Part shown: in pieces, positions 10,286 to 18,409 of the stretch
How the letters are laid out: the number at the start of each line of letters is the position of its first letter
How positions within the stretch are numbered: position 1 is the stretch's first letter
Source of the DNA: an uncultured Aquitalea sp.
GTDB taxonomy: Bacteria > Pseudomonadota > Gammaproteobacteria > Burkholderiales > Chromobacteriaceae
Assembly (NCBI RefSeq): GCF_945957525.1
Contig: NZ_CAMFLA010000002.1
Coordinates: forward strand, 248,001-312,000
Length of the DNA: 64,000 bases
Reading direction: 5' to 3'
Made by a program: the position numbers and the translations under genes
The notes under the pieces: model-generated
The model's input: only the letters and a program-made list of their open reading frames with translations
What the model was told of the DNA's origin: nothing
Databases searched by the model: none

Positions 10286-10900
10286 ATGTTTACCGGCATC
10301 GTTCAAGGCATGGCCGAGGTGGTGGCCATTGAAGAGAAGCAGGATTTCCGTCGCCACGTGGTGCGTCTGCCGGCGCACATGTTGGGCGGCATCGAACTGG
10401 GCGCCTCCATCGCCCACAACGGTTGTTGTCTCACGGTGACGCAGGTGGACAACGATCTGGTGGCCTTTGACCTGATGAAAGAAACGCTGGCGGTTACCAA
10501 TCTGGGCCGGCTGGTGGTGGGCGACCGGGTTAATGTGGAGCGCGCCGCGCGCTTTGGGGATGAAATCGGCGGCCACGCCATGTCCGGTCACATCCTCTGT
10601 CTGGCCGAGGTGCTGGAAGTGATCCGCAGCCCCAATAATTGCACGGTGTGGTTTGAACTGCCGGCGGCTTTTGCCAAATACCTGTTTGCCAAAGGTTATA
10701 TCGGTATCGATGGCACCAGCCTCACCATTGGCGAGGTGCGCGACAACCGTTTCTGCGTGCATCTGATCCCGGAAACGTTGGAACGCACCATCATCAGCCA
10801 GCGCCGGGCGGGCGACAGCATCAATATCGAAATCGACCCGCAAACCCAGGCTATCGTCGATACCGTCGAGCGCGTGCTGGCGCAGCGAGGTCAGGCGTGA
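10286..10900 (+). CDS. ribE: Riboflavin synthase, alpha subunit
   Basis: The enzyme joins two lumazine molecules into riboflavin in the last step of the pathway. The 204-residue protein starts with the family hallmark MFTGIVQG and shows the internal repeat of two lumazine-binding barrels (half 1 about 1-95, half 2 about 97-190, beginning GHAMSGHI). It opens the operon ribE - Dph6-like ATPase - ribBA - ribH. The next gene starts within its stop (4-bp overlap), suggesting coupled translation. Confidence 0.96.
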   Translation: MFTGIVQGMAEVVAIEEKQDFRRHVVRLPAHMLGGIELGASIAHNGCCLTVTQVDNDLVAFDLMKETLAVTNLGRLVVGDRVNVERAARFGDEIGGHAMSGHILCLAEVLEVIRSPNNCTVWFELPAAFAKYLFAKGYIGIDGTSLTIGEVRDNRFCVHLIPETLERTIISQRRAGDSINIEIDPQTQAIVDTVERVLAQRGQA

Positions 10901-11562
10901 GCGCTCTCGCGGGCGTGTTGCTGGCTGCGTCCTGGAGCGGCGGCAAGGACTCCTGCCTGGCGCTGTGGCGGGCAAAGCAGGCCGGTGCAAAGGTGCATTG
11001 CCTGCTCAACATGCTGGACGAAAACGGCGAACGCTCCCGTTCGCACGGCGTGCGCCCGGAGGTGCTGACCGCGCAGGCCGAGGCAATGGGTCTGCCGCTG
11101 GTGAGCGGCAAGGCCAGCTGGGCCGCTTACGAAGCAGAGTTTGTTTCCCGCCTGCGGGCATTGCATGGCGAGGGTGTGCAAGCCATGGTGTTTGGCGATA
11201 TCGACCTTGAGCCGCACCGCGAGTGGGAAGAAAAGGTGTGCGCGGCGGCATCGCTGCAAGCCTTGCTGCCCTTGTGGCAGGAGGCGCGCGAGAAACTGGT
11301 GCGGGAATTCGTCGATGCGGGTTTTTCCGCGCGCATCGTTATGCTCAACACCGATATGGTGAGTAAAAAATGGTTGGGCCAAACGCTTGATCATGCGCTG
11401 ATTGACGCCATGTTGGCCGAAGGGGTGGATCCGTGCGCGGAAGGCGGCGAATTCCACACGCTGGTGACCGACGGCCCGCTGTTCGCTGCGCCGCTGCGTC
11501 TGCGCGTCGGCGAAGAGCGCCGGGACGGCTGCTATGCCAGCCTCGATTTCATGCTGTCCTGA
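10897..11562 (+). CDS. Dph6-like ATP pyrophosphatase (COG2102 / DUF71 family)
   Basis: The 221-residue protein has the PP-loop SWSGGKDS at residues 12-19 and the family's C-terminal EGGEFHT motif near 180, so it should activate a substrate by adenylation and transfer ammonia. Eukaryotic and archaeal members make diphthamide on EF2, which bacteria lack; bacterial members have been linked by comparative genomics to B12 salvage. Here it sits inside the riboflavin operon, starting at a GTG that overlaps the ribE stop. The start is supported by that coupling. Its substrate is unknown; a role around flavins or their derivatives is only suggested by position. Confidence 0.85.
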   Translation: MSALAGVLLAASWSGGKDSCLALWRAKQAGAKVHCLLNMLDENGERSRSHGVRPEVLTAQAEAMGLPLVSGKASWAAYEAEFVSRLRALHGEGVQAMVFGDIDLEPHREWEEKVCAAASLQALLPLWQEAREKLVREFVDAGFSARIVMLNTDMVSKKWLGQTLDHALIDAMLAEGVDPCAEGGEFHTLVTDGPLFAAPLRLRVGEERRDGCYASLDFMLS

Positions 11563-11600
11563 GCCGGGCTCGGGACGCGACACGACAAAGGAAGCAGGAC

Positions 11601-12707
11601 ATGATCATTTCTCCGATTCAGGACATCATCGCCGACATCAAGGCCGGCAAGATGGTGGTGCTGGCTGATGCGGAAGACCGCGAAAACGAAGGCGATATCG
11701 TCATGGCGGCTGAGTTCGTCACGCCCGAAGCCATCAATTTCATGGCCAAGCACGCGCGCGGCCTGATTTGCCTCACCCTGTCCGAACAGCGCTGCAAGCA
11801 GCTGAACCTGCCGATGATGGCCACCAACAACGGCACCTCCTTCGGCACCAATTTCACGGTATCCATCGAAGCGGCCGAAGGCGTGACCACCGGCATTTCC
11901 GCCGCCGACCGCGCCCGCACCGTGCAAGTGGCGGTGGCGCGCAACGCCAAGGCCAGCGACCTGGTGCAGCCGGGCCATGTCTTTCCGCTCAAGGCGCAAA
12001 ACGGCGGCGTGCTGATTCGCGCCGGCCATACGGAAGCCGCCTGCGATCTGGCCATGCTGGCGGACTTGGAGCCGGCGGGCGTCATCTGCGAAATCATGAA
12101 CGACGACGGCACCATGGCGCGCATGCCGGAGCTGTTGGAGTTTGCCCAGCAGCACGGGCTGAAGGTGGGCACCATCGCCGATCTGATCCACTACCGCAGC
12201 CGCACCGAATCGCTGGTGGAAAAAGTAGGCCAGCGCCCGGTGGAAACGCCATTCGGCTCTTTTGAGCTGCATGTGTTCCAGGACGCCACCACTCGTGAAA
12301 CCCACATGGCGCTGGTGAAGGGCGACATTACCGAGCATGAAGAAACCCTGGTGCGCGTGCATGAGCCGCTGTCGGTGATGGACTTGCTCGACCCGTTGTG
12401 CCGCCAGCATTCCTGGACGGTGCCGGGCGCGCTGGAGGCGATTGAAGAGGCCGGCAAGGGCGTGGTGGTGCTGATGTATCGCGACGAATGCGGCGAGCAG
12501 CTGCTGCAGCGCGCACTGGGGCAAAACGTCAAGCGCGGCGCCTGGGACGGCAAGACCTTCGGCGTTGGCGCGCAAATGCTTAAGGCTTTGGGCGTGCGCA
12601 AGATGAAACTGATGTCCTCGCCGGTGAATGTGCCCTCCATGACCGGCTTTGATCTTGAAGTCAGCGGTTTCTGTCAGCCCGAACACTTCCACATCGAAAT
12701 CGGTTAA
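11601..12707 (+). CDS. ribBA: 3,4-dihydroxy-2-butanone 4-phosphate synthase with degenerate RibA-like domain (RibBX type)
   Basis: The N-terminal domain (about 1-200) is a full DHBP synthase, making the four-carbon unit of riboflavin from ribulose 5-phosphate: the acidic loop DAEDRENEGD (about 23-32), a GTNFTVSIEA segment and RAGHTEAACDL are present. The C-terminal domain (about 205-368) has the fold of GTP cyclohydrolase II, but the zinc-binding cysteine cluster (C-x10-C-x-C) that should follow the KGD segment is missing, so it is probably not a cyclohydrolase. Such proteins are common in Betaproteobacteria and need a separate RibA, which is not in this window. ribH follows 80 bp downstream. 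Confidence 0.93.
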   Translation: MIISPIQDIIADIKAGKMVVLADAEDRENEGDIVMAAEFVTPEAINFMAKHARGLICLTLSEQRCKQLNLPMMATNNGTSFGTNFTVSIEAAEGVTTGISAADRARTVQVAVARNAKASDLVQPGHVFPLKAQNGGVLIRAGHTEAACDLAMLADLEPAGVICEIMNDDGTMARMPELLEFAQQHGLKVGTIADLIHYRSRTESLVEKVGQRPVETPFGSFELHVFQDATTRETHMALVKGDITEHEETLVRVHEPLSVMDLLDPLCRQHSWTVPGALEAIEEAGKGVVVLMYRDECGEQLLQRALGQNVKRGAWDGKTFGVGAQMLKALGVRKMKLMSSPVNVPSMTGFDLEVSGFCQPEHFHIEIG

Positions 12708-12787
12708 AATAGCCGGTTTTCCGTCATGACGAATCCGGAGCCGGCACAGCCGTCTCCGGTCAAACCTGTTCTGCAGTGAGGAATTCC

Positions 12788-13255
12788 ATGCTTGAAGCCA
12801 TCCAGCGCATTACCCCCGACCTTAACGGCAAAGGCCTGAAAATCGGCGTGGTCATGGCCCGTTTCAACGAGCCGGTGTGTCACGGCCTGCGCGATGCCTG
12901 CCTCGCCGAGCTGAAGGTGCTGGGCGTGGAGCCGTCCGATGTGGTGCTGGCCACCGTGCCGGGCGCGCTGGAAGTGCCGCTGGTGTTGCAAACCATGGCC
13001 AAGAGCGGCCGTTTCGATGCGCTGGTGGCGCTGGGCGCGGTCATCCGCGGCGAGACCTACCATTTTGAACTGGTATCCAATGAATCCGGCGCTGGCGTTA
13101 CCCGCGTGGGCCTGGATTTCGACATCCCGGTCGCCAATGCCATCCTCACCACTGAAACCGACGAACAGGCTGAAGTGCGCATGCTGGAAAAAGGCCGCGA
13201 CGCTGCCCGCGTTGCGGTGGAAATGGTCAATCTGCACAAATCGCTGCGCGGCTGA
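12788..13255 (+). CDS. ribH: 6,7-dimethyl-8-ribityllumazine synthase
   Basis: The enzyme condenses the pyrimidine and the four-carbon unit to lumazine, the substrate of RibE. The 155-residue length and motifs fit: [10 protein letters not shown] near the N-terminus, the PGALEVPL loop, [12 protein letters not shown] with the catalytic His, and the VSNE segment. ATG 12788 has a GAGGAATT ribosome-binding site; an upstream GTG at 12776 is embedded in that site and is unlikely. It belongs to the ribE-ribBA run and is followed by nusB, the common ribH-nusB pair. Confidence 0.96.
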   Translation: MLEAIQRITPDLNGKGLKIGVVMARFNEPVCHGLRDACLAELKVLGVEPSDVVLATVPGALEVPLVLQTMAKSGRFDALVALGAVIRGETYHFELVSNESGAGVTRVGLDFDIPVANAILTTETDEQAEVRMLEKGRDAARVAVEMVNLHKSLRG

Positions 13256-13312
13256 TGCCCTCGGGGGCCGCCCAGGTGGCGGCCGCGCGCTTGCTCTTTC
13301 AGGAAAAAACAT

Positions 13313-13759
13313 ATGAAAACCGCCCGTCGCCGCGCCCGTGAATTTGCCGTTCAGGGCATTTACGAGTGGGAAATGAATCCGGATCGTCCGGCTTCCATGA
13401 TCGAAAAGCACCTGCGCGAGAACGAATACTTCGTCAAGGCTGACGAAGCCCTGTTCCGCGCCGTGTTGTACGGTGTGCTCAAGGATGTGCCGCTGCTGTC
13501 CGGCCGCATTCGTCCTTACTACGAGCGCGCCGAAGAAGAAGTCAGCCCGGTGGAGCGCGCCGTGCTGTTGATGGCCGCGCTGGAGTTGACCGAACACGTG
13601 GAAACGCCTTACCCGGTGATCATCAACGAAGCCATCGAAATCACCAAAACCTTTGGCGGCACCGATGGCCATAAATTCGTCAACGGCGTGCTGGACAAGC
13701 TGGCCGCTGACGTGCGCGCCGACGAAGTGGCTGCGCAAAAGGCTCGCCGTCAGGGTTGA
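13313..13759 (+). CDS. nusB: Transcription antitermination factor NusB
   Basis: NusB binds boxA RNA with NusE (S10) and is part of the rRNA antitermination complex. The 148-residue helical protein shows the conserved start RRRAREFAVQGIYEWE, the middle PYYERA segment and the C-terminal motif INEAIEITKTFG.TDGHKFVNGVLDKLA. It follows ribH by 57 bp, as in many bacteria, and ends just before a terminator. Confidence 0.96.
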   Translation: MKTARRRAREFAVQGIYEWEMNPDRPASMIEKHLRENEYFVKADEALFRAVLYGVLKDVPLLSGRIRPYYERAEEEVSPVERAVLLMAALELTEHVETPYPVIINEAIEITKTFGGTDGHKFVNGVLDKLAADVRADEVAAQKARRQG

Positions 13760-13785
13760 TGGCGCACTGCACTTTATCTCAGACG

Positions 13786-13809
13786 ACACCCGCCACGGCG
13801 GGTGTTTTT
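13786..13809 (+). terminator. Terminator after nusB
   Basis: ACACCCGCC-AC-GGCGGGTGT followed by TTTT. It sits between nusB and thiL, only 11 bases before the thiL start codon, so it may attenuate rather than fully separate the two groups. Confidence 0.8.
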
Positions 13810-13819
13810 GCGTGAACGC

Positions 13820-14776
13820 ATGAACGAATTTGACTTGATACGCCATTGCTTCACCCGCGAAGCCCGCCATAGCGTGCTGGGCGTGGGCGATGATGCGGCC
13901 ATCCTTCGGCCAACCCCGGGCTGCGATCTGCATGTTTCCACCGACATGTTGGTGGAAGGGCGGCACTTTTTTACTGATGTCGATCCGCACGCCCTGGGTC
14001 ACAAAACGCTGGCGGTGAATTTGTCGGACATGGCGGCGATGGGCGCTGTGCCGCGCTGGGCCTTTCTGTCACTGGCGCTGCCTGCGGCAGAGGCGGGCTG
14101 GGCGCAAAGATTTGCCGAAGGGCTGTTTGCGCTGGCCTATGAGCATGGCGTGGATCTGGCTGGCGGCGACACCACGCGCGGCCCGCTGACCTTGTCGGTC
14201 ACCATCATGGGCGAGGCGCCGCAAGGGCTGGCGCTGCGCCGCGACGCCGCTCTTGTGGGCGACGACGTGTGGGTGAGCGGCGAGCTGGGTCTAGGCGCGC
14301 TGGCGTTGGCGGAGCGCTTGGGTGGCGAAGTGGCGGTGGAGGCGGGCTTGCTGGCGGCGGCTAGGCAGCGGCTGGACTATCCACAACCGCGTGTTGCGCT
14401 GGGGCGGGCATTGCTGGGGGTGGCGCATGCGGCCATTGATGTATCGGATGGCTTGATGGCGGATCTGGGTCATGTCCTGACCGCCTCCGGCGTGGGGGCG
14501 GAGGTGTGGCTGGACAGCCTGCCTTCTCATGCCGGCATGGAGGCGGATCGACCGCGCTACCTCGCTTGTCTGGCGGCAGGCGGCGATGATTATGAGCTGT
14601 GCTTCACCGCGCCGCAGGCGGCGCGCGCCGCCGTGCTGGCGGCGGGCGAGGCAACGGGTTGCCGGGTGACGCGGGTTGGCCGCGTGACGGCGGCGTCTGG
14701 CGGCAGGCTGCTTGATGCGTCGGGAAATGTCGTGTCATTGGCAAGGACGGGTTATGACCACTTCACACAAGGCTAA
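13820..14776 (+). CDS. thiL: Thiamine-monophosphate kinase
   Basis: ThiL makes thiamine pyrophosphate from thiamine monophosphate and ATP. The 318-residue protein carries the ATP/Mg motifs of the PurM-like fold: GVGDDAAILRP near residue 22, a strand STDMLVEGRHF, HKTLAVNLSDMAAMGA, GGDTTRG and IDVSDGLMADLGH, then GGDDYELCF. The ATG at 13820 is preferred because the next residues (NEFDLI) are the usual N-terminus; an upstream GTG at 13802 falls inside the terminator stem. It overlaps pgpA by 23 bp. Confidence 0.95.
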   Translation: MNEFDLIRHCFTREARHSVLGVGDDAAILRPTPGCDLHVSTDMLVEGRHFFTDVDPHALGHKTLAVNLSDMAAMGAVPRWAFLSLALPAAEAGWAQRFAEGLFALAYEHGVDLAGGDTTRGPLTLSVTIMGEAPQGLALRRDAALVGDDVWVSGELGLGALALAERLGGEVAVEAGLLAAARQRLDYPQPRVALGRALLGVAHAAIDVSDGLMADLGHVLTASGVGAEVWLDSLPSHAGMEADRPRYLACLAAGGDDYELCFTAPQAARAAVLAAGEATGCRVTRVGRVTAASGGRLLDASGNVVSLARTGYDHFTQG

Positions 14777-15263
14777 GCCGGCATTCAAGCCGGATTGGGC
14801 TTTTTTGCTGCGCCGTCCGGCGCATCTGCTGGCTTTTGGTTTTGGCAGCGGGCTGGCGCCCAAGGCGCCGGGTACTTGGGGCACGCTGGTGGCTTATCCG
14901 CTGTTTGCGCTGTGTCTGGCGGCGGGGATGAGCGCTACTGTGATTGCCGTGCTGTGCCTGCCTTTATTTGTGCTGGGCGTCTGGGCTTGTCAGGTGACGG
15001 GCGATGCGCTGGGTGTGCATGACTATGGCGGCATAGTCTGGGATGAGGTGGTGGCCATGCTGCTGGTGTTGGCCTTTGCGCCGGCAACGCCGCTTGGCTG
15101 GCTGATCGCTTTTGCGCTGTTCCGCTTTTTTGACATCATCAAGCCCTGGCCCATTGGCTGGTTCGATCGGCGCGTTCATGGCGGGCTGGGCGTCATGCTG
15201 GATGACGTGATTGCCGCCTTGTTCGCGATGGCGGTGCAGGCGGTGCTGGCAAAGTGGTATTGA
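14754..15263 (+). CDS. pgpA: Phosphatidylglycerophosphatase A
   Basis: PgpA removes the phosphate of phosphatidylglycerophosphate in phospholipid synthesis at the inner membrane. The 169-residue protein has three to four membrane segments and the family motifs [18 protein letters not shown] near the N-terminus, [14 protein letters not shown] with conserved acidic residues, [11 protein letters not shown] and a C-terminal DDVIAA. The ATG at 14754 lies within the end of thiL; thiL-pgpA is a common pair. Confidence 0.94.
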   Translation: MTTSHKAKPAFKPDWAFLLRRPAHLLAFGFGSGLAPKAPGTWGTLVAYPLFALCLAAGMSATVIAVLCLPLFVLGVWACQVTGDALGVHDYGGIVWDEVVAMLLVLAFAPATPLGWLIAFALFRFFDIIKPWPIGWFDRRVHGGLGVMLDDVIAALFAMAVQAVLAKWY

Positions 15264-15279
15264 ATCGGGGAGAGACGGC

Positions 15280-16155
15280 ATGCGTTGGGATGGCAATCGG
15301 GAAAGCGACAATGTGGAGGATCGCCGTGATGAGAATGGCGGCGGTGGCAGTGGTTTCAGTCTGGGCGGCGGCACGATAGGGATTGGCACCATCGCTGTTG
15401 GTTTGGTCGCCTGGCTGGTGTTTGGCGCCAATCCCTTGCAGGTAATCAGCGCACTTAGCGGGCATCAGTCTGCGCAGACGCAGCAGCCCCCCGCGCACAA
15501 GCCGCCGGCGGACGATCGCGAAGCCAAATTCGTGCGGGTGGTGCTGGCGGATACCGAAGATGTCTGGGGTGGTGTCTTTCGTCAGCGCGGCGGCCAGTAT
15601 CAGGCGCCCAAGCTGGTGCTGTTCAATGGCGCTACGCCCACCGCCTGCGGGCAGGGGCAATCGGCCATGGGCCCGTTTTATTGCCCGGCAGACCGCAAGG
15701 TGTATATCGACCTGGCCTTCTATCGCACTTTGCAAGACCAGTTGGGCGCGCCGGGCGAGTTTGCCCAGGCGTACGTGATTGCCCATGAGGTGGGCCATCA
15801 CGTGCAGAACTTGCTGGGCATTTCCTCCAAGGTGGATGCGGAGCGTCAGCGCAGCAGCGAAGCCCGGGCCAATGCGCTGTCTGTCCGGCTTGAGTTGCAG
15901 GCGGATTGCTTTGCCGGGGTGTGGGGCAATCACGCCGACAAGGCGCGGCATATTCTTGAGAGCGGCGATCTTGAGTCCGCGCTCAATGCGGCCTCAAAGA
16001 TTGGCGACGATACGCTGCAGCGCTCGGCGGGTCGCGCGGTGGTGCCGGACTCCTTCACGCATGGCAGCAGCGAACAGCGGGTGCGCTGGTTCAAGCGAGG
16101 GTTTGATAGCGGCGAAATCGATCAGTGTAATACGTTTGCCGAACGCCGCTTGTGA
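15280..16155 (+). CDS. YpfJ-type neutral zinc metallopeptidase
   Basis: The 291-residue protein begins [16 protein letters not shown], a conserved start of this family, has one membrane segment at about 31-52 with a preceding Gly-rich stretch, and then a peptidase domain with the zincin motif HEVGHH at about 169-174 and a downstream [11 protein letters not shown] helix providing the third ligand. It is probably anchored in the inner membrane with the domain in the periplasm. ATG 15280 has an AGAGA site. The biological substrate is not known for the family. It stands 16 bp after pgpA. Confidence 0.88.
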   Translation: MRWDGNRESDNVEDRRDENGGGGSGFSLGGGTIGIGTIAVGLVAWLVFGANPLQVISALSGHQSAQTQQPPAHKPPADDREAKFVRVVLADTEDVWGGVFRQRGGQYQAPKLVLFNGATPTACGQGQSAMGPFYCPADRKVYIDLAFYRTLQDQLGAPGEFAQAYVIAHEVGHHVQNLLGISSKVDAERQRSSEARANALSVRLELQADCFAGVWGNHADKARHILESGDLESALNAASKIGDDTLQRSAGRAVVPDSFTHGSSEQRVRWFKRGFDSGEIDQCNTFAERRL

Positions 16156-16197
16156 GCGGGTTTTGATGGGAAGCGGGTTGCCGCCTTCGTGGAGAGC

Positions 16198-16229
16198 AAA
16201 AATCCCGCAGCATGTCTGCGGGATTTTTT
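16198..16229. terminator. Terminator after the metallopeptidase
   Basis: AAAAATCCCGCAG, loop CATGT, then CTGCGGGATTTTTT: a 13-bp stem with a long T run on the plus strand and an A run on the other side, so it can work both ways. Confidence 0.88.
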
Positions 16230-16311
16230 CATGTTTGCGGGCGCTGAAGCCCAATAGGGGCGGGCTTTGTGGTATTCTTGCGCCCCTCTCGTTGTGACCC
16301 GTCACTCATCC

Positions 16312-16659
16312 ATGAAAGACCCTTGCGATCACTACACCTTCGACTTGATCGGCGGTGTGCAAAAAAAACCCGGCCGCAAGCCGCTGGGCGAGCGCGCCAT
16401 GACGGTGGCCGAGCGCAAGCGTCGCAGTCGCGAGTTGCGCCGCAATCGTTTGCAAGAGCTGTCGGTAACGGTGGAACTGAGTCGCGATGCGCAGAAGTCG
16501 CTCGACAAGATGATTGAATGGTGGGGAGTCAGCAAGAAAGAGGCGATCAATCGCGCGCTGCAGATTGCCTGTCAATCGCAGACAGGGCGCACCGGCATGT
16601 TGTTTGATCTGGATATGCCTCCGCCGGCGACGGCAAAGCGCCGACGCAAGTTGGAGTGA
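16312..16659 (+). CDS. Small basic protein, likely ribbon-helix-helix DNA-binding type
   Basis: The 115-residue protein is strongly basic at both ends (RKPLGERAMTVAERKRRSRE; KRRRKLE). In between, LSVTVELSRDAQKSLDKMI followed by a helix with KKEAINRALQIA resembles the beta strand plus two helices of ribbon-helix-helix regulators. This is a pattern reading, not a family match. The start at ATG 16312 is chosen over upstream non-ATG starts. It stands alone between two terminators, directly before an IS and pseudogene island. It could regulate itself or a lost neighbour. Confidence 0.6.
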   Translation: MKDPCDHYTFDLIGGVQKKPGRKPLGERAMTVAERKRRSRELRRNRLQELSVTVELSRDAQKSLDKMIEWWGVSKKEAINRALQIACQSQTGRTGMLFDLDMPPPATAKRRRKLE

Positions 16660-16669
16660 TGCGGATGCA

Positions 16670-16709
16670 AAAAGACTTCGGCCAACCTTTGTGTTGGCCG
16701 AAGTCTTTT
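16670..16709. terminator. Terminator built from an inverted pair of TTGGCCGAAG
   Basis: Left arm AAAAGACTTCGGCCAAC (16670-16686), loop CTTTGT, right arm GTTGGCCGAAGTCTTTT (16693-16709): a perfect 17-bp stem bounded by A and T runs. Each arm contains one exact copy of the dispersed 10-mer. Paired uptake sequences acting as terminators are known in Haemophilus and Neisseria. Confidence 0.9.
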
Positions 16710-16819
16710 CACGTGTGCGCGGCGTTCCGTTGGCATTGAGCCGGGAGGAGGCGCTTGGAGCCGCTCTAAATCGCTGATGCCGGGTTGCGCCTCCTTATCT
16801 TGATCTTGTTCGTGTTGGG

Positions 16820-17105
16820 AGGAGCTGCTTCAGGAACTAGGCTTCGGCAGCGGCATGACCTGTTGGAGGCGACTGCGGGACTGGCTGGCGCTAGGCGTTT
16901 GGGATCATCTACATCTAACCCTGCTGATACGACTGCGCTAACACGATCAAATGGATTGGAGTCGAGCCAGCATTGACGGGGCGAGTGTTACCAGCCCCCT
17001 GGGGGCCAACAAACTAGCCCCAATCCCACCGGCCGCGGCAAGCCCGGTAGCAAACGGCACATCGTCGTAGGTCGCCGTGGCCTGCCCTTGGCGCTGTGTT
17101 ACTAG
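16820..17105 (+). pseudogene. Degenerate IS5-family transposase remnant
   Basis: Translation gives a recognisable stretch of an IS5-family (IS427-like) transposase: GFGSGMTCWRRLRDW followed by LALGVWDHLHLTLL, then an in-frame TAA near 16940, continuing with DWSRASIDGASV, which holds the first catalytic Asp region. After a frameshift it goes on as PNPTGRGKPGSKRHIVV. It then stops at TAG 17103 and is fused to a different gene. No terminal inverted repeats are visible. Stop codon, frameshift and truncation at both ends show that it is dead. Confidence 0.75.
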
Positions 17106-17882
17106 GGCTCCAGCATCTGGAACCGCGACGACAGCCGCCGCCTGCAGGATCCGCTGAGCTTTCGCGATAGCGTCTTCGTGCTCGGCGAAGTGGCTCGCGC
17201 CTACGCCGAAGCGCGCTCCCTGCTGGCAGTGCAGCTTAACTCCTCGGACGACAATCCGGGCGTGGCCGTCGGCGTAACACCCAAGGGCACGCTGTGGCAG
17301 GAGAAGAAGAACTACGTGACCAGCAGGGCTGCGGCGGGCGCAGTCTTGCCGAGCGCCAACTTCGAACCGCTACCGGGGGTCATCGCCTTCGAACAACTGG
17401 GTATCGCGCTGGCGCACAACTCGATCACCTCGGCGCTGCGCACGAGCAAGCTGGACTCGCCTGATTTCACCGGTGGGATGGAACGCTACCTGGGTACCGA
17501 AAAGTCGTATCACGCCTTCGGCGCCATGGAAAAGCCGGCGGTAGCATTAGCCATGGAGAATAAGGTGCTGGCAACACCGGTATCGACAGAGTTCTTGCCG
17601 ATCGCAGGCCAAGTCGAGGACATCGCCACCAACGCCAGCCAAGTAGTCAAGCGCCTGCAGAAGCAGATCGACAATTCCTACTTGCTGCTTGGCATCGAGC
17701 TGGTCCACGCCGCGCAGGCAGTCGACCTGCGTGGAGCCAGGCAGCCCGACTTCGCCTTGGCGCCGGCAACCACCGGCCTCTACAACGCGCTGCGCGCGCG
17801 CGTTACCAAGCTTGAGGAAGATCGCCCGCTGACGCCGGACTTCCGAGCCGCGGCGCAGGTTCTCAGCGCCTATCGCGAATAA
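17106..17882 (+). pseudogene. C-terminal fragment of aromatic amino-acid (histidine) ammonia-lyase family
   Basis: The 258-residue open frame runs from an in-frame TAG at 17103. It matches the C-terminal half of HAL/PAL enzymes: LQDPLSFR at the start, a SDDNPG segment in the usual TDNP position, an AHNSITSALRTSKLDSPDF segment, MENKVLATPVSTEFLPIAGQVEDIATNA (the AENKVL...SVDSIPTSAGQEDHVS region) and IELVHAAQAVDLR. The N-terminal half with the Ala-Ser-Gly that forms the MIO cofactor is missing, replaced by IS debris, so it cannot be active. A GTG at 17178 could start translation of the fragment. The DIATNA reading differs from the DHVSMG of true HutH, so the parent may have used another substrate. 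Confidence 0.75.
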
Positions 17883-18195
17883 CGGCATGGCAGCAACGGC
17901 GATTCGTGGCCGAAGAGGCGGGCGACATGGGAAATGGAGGCCCATCGTATATTGCCGCTCATTCAGAACGCGTTTGTGCTCTTCCGAGTAAGCGAAAGCG
18001 GCAATGGCCAAACGTGGTTGGCGGGAGGCGGAATGCCCCGTATGCAACAAGGCGTGCAAGGCGCGATGCCCCGGTGTGCGAAGTCACAGCGATATGCGAA
18101 AAGCGTAGGACGGAAGCCTCCGGTTTTTTTGGAGGCGTGCCGCCGCGATGCAGCCAGCCAAACAGACAAAAACGGCAATGTTCAGACGTGGTTGG
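17883..18195. other. Gap with diverged direct repeats, no supported gene
   Basis: No convincing coding signal. Two related stretches occur about 171 bp apart: CGGCAATGGCCAAACGTGG near 18000 and CGGCAATGTTCAGACGTGG near 18171. Between them is a small hairpin, GCCTCC-N9-GGAGGC (18117-18137), whose T run is in the loop, so it is not a normal terminator. The second repeat copy is cut by the IS end described next. The stretch looks like decayed mobile or duplicated DNA. Confidence 0.5.
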
Positions 18196-18275
18196 GCTTT
18201 GTGGCACAAATCAGCCACAGGTCGAACTACCCCAATCCCCAGGCGGATTTATCCCATGCGGCGTGCTCAGTGGGG
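18196..18275 (-). mobile_element. Inverted terminal remnant of the IS5/IS903-like element also found at 47.4-47.9 kb
   Basis: It begins GGCTTTGTGGCACAAATC, close to the terminal repeat of IS5/IS903-type elements. Read on the minus strand the segment contains GCATGGGATAAATCCGCC and TGGGGATTGGGG and ends TGATTTGTGCCACAAAGCC. This parallels, with a deletion and scattered differences, the right end of the truncated element at 47830-47908. No transposase-coding length remains. From here to the msrB stop (18276-18409) the DNA is AT-rich, with AAAATTGG and CCAATTTT arms at 18308-18343 forming a possible hairpin. Confidence 0.7.
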
Positions 18276-18409
18276 TGAGGTAGGGTAAGAGGGAAGGAAA
18301 TTAAGCAAAAAATTGGACGACCTCTTCAGGTACGCCCAATTTTGGTGCAAATTTCCAAGTATAAAGTTATTAACTTCAATAACTTAACGTCCCTGCACCT
18401 GCAAGCGGG

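Noticed and set aside
18117-18137. Hairpin GCCTCC-N9-GGAGGC as a terminator
   Set aside because: The T run is in the loop, not behind the stem, and no intact gene ends there.
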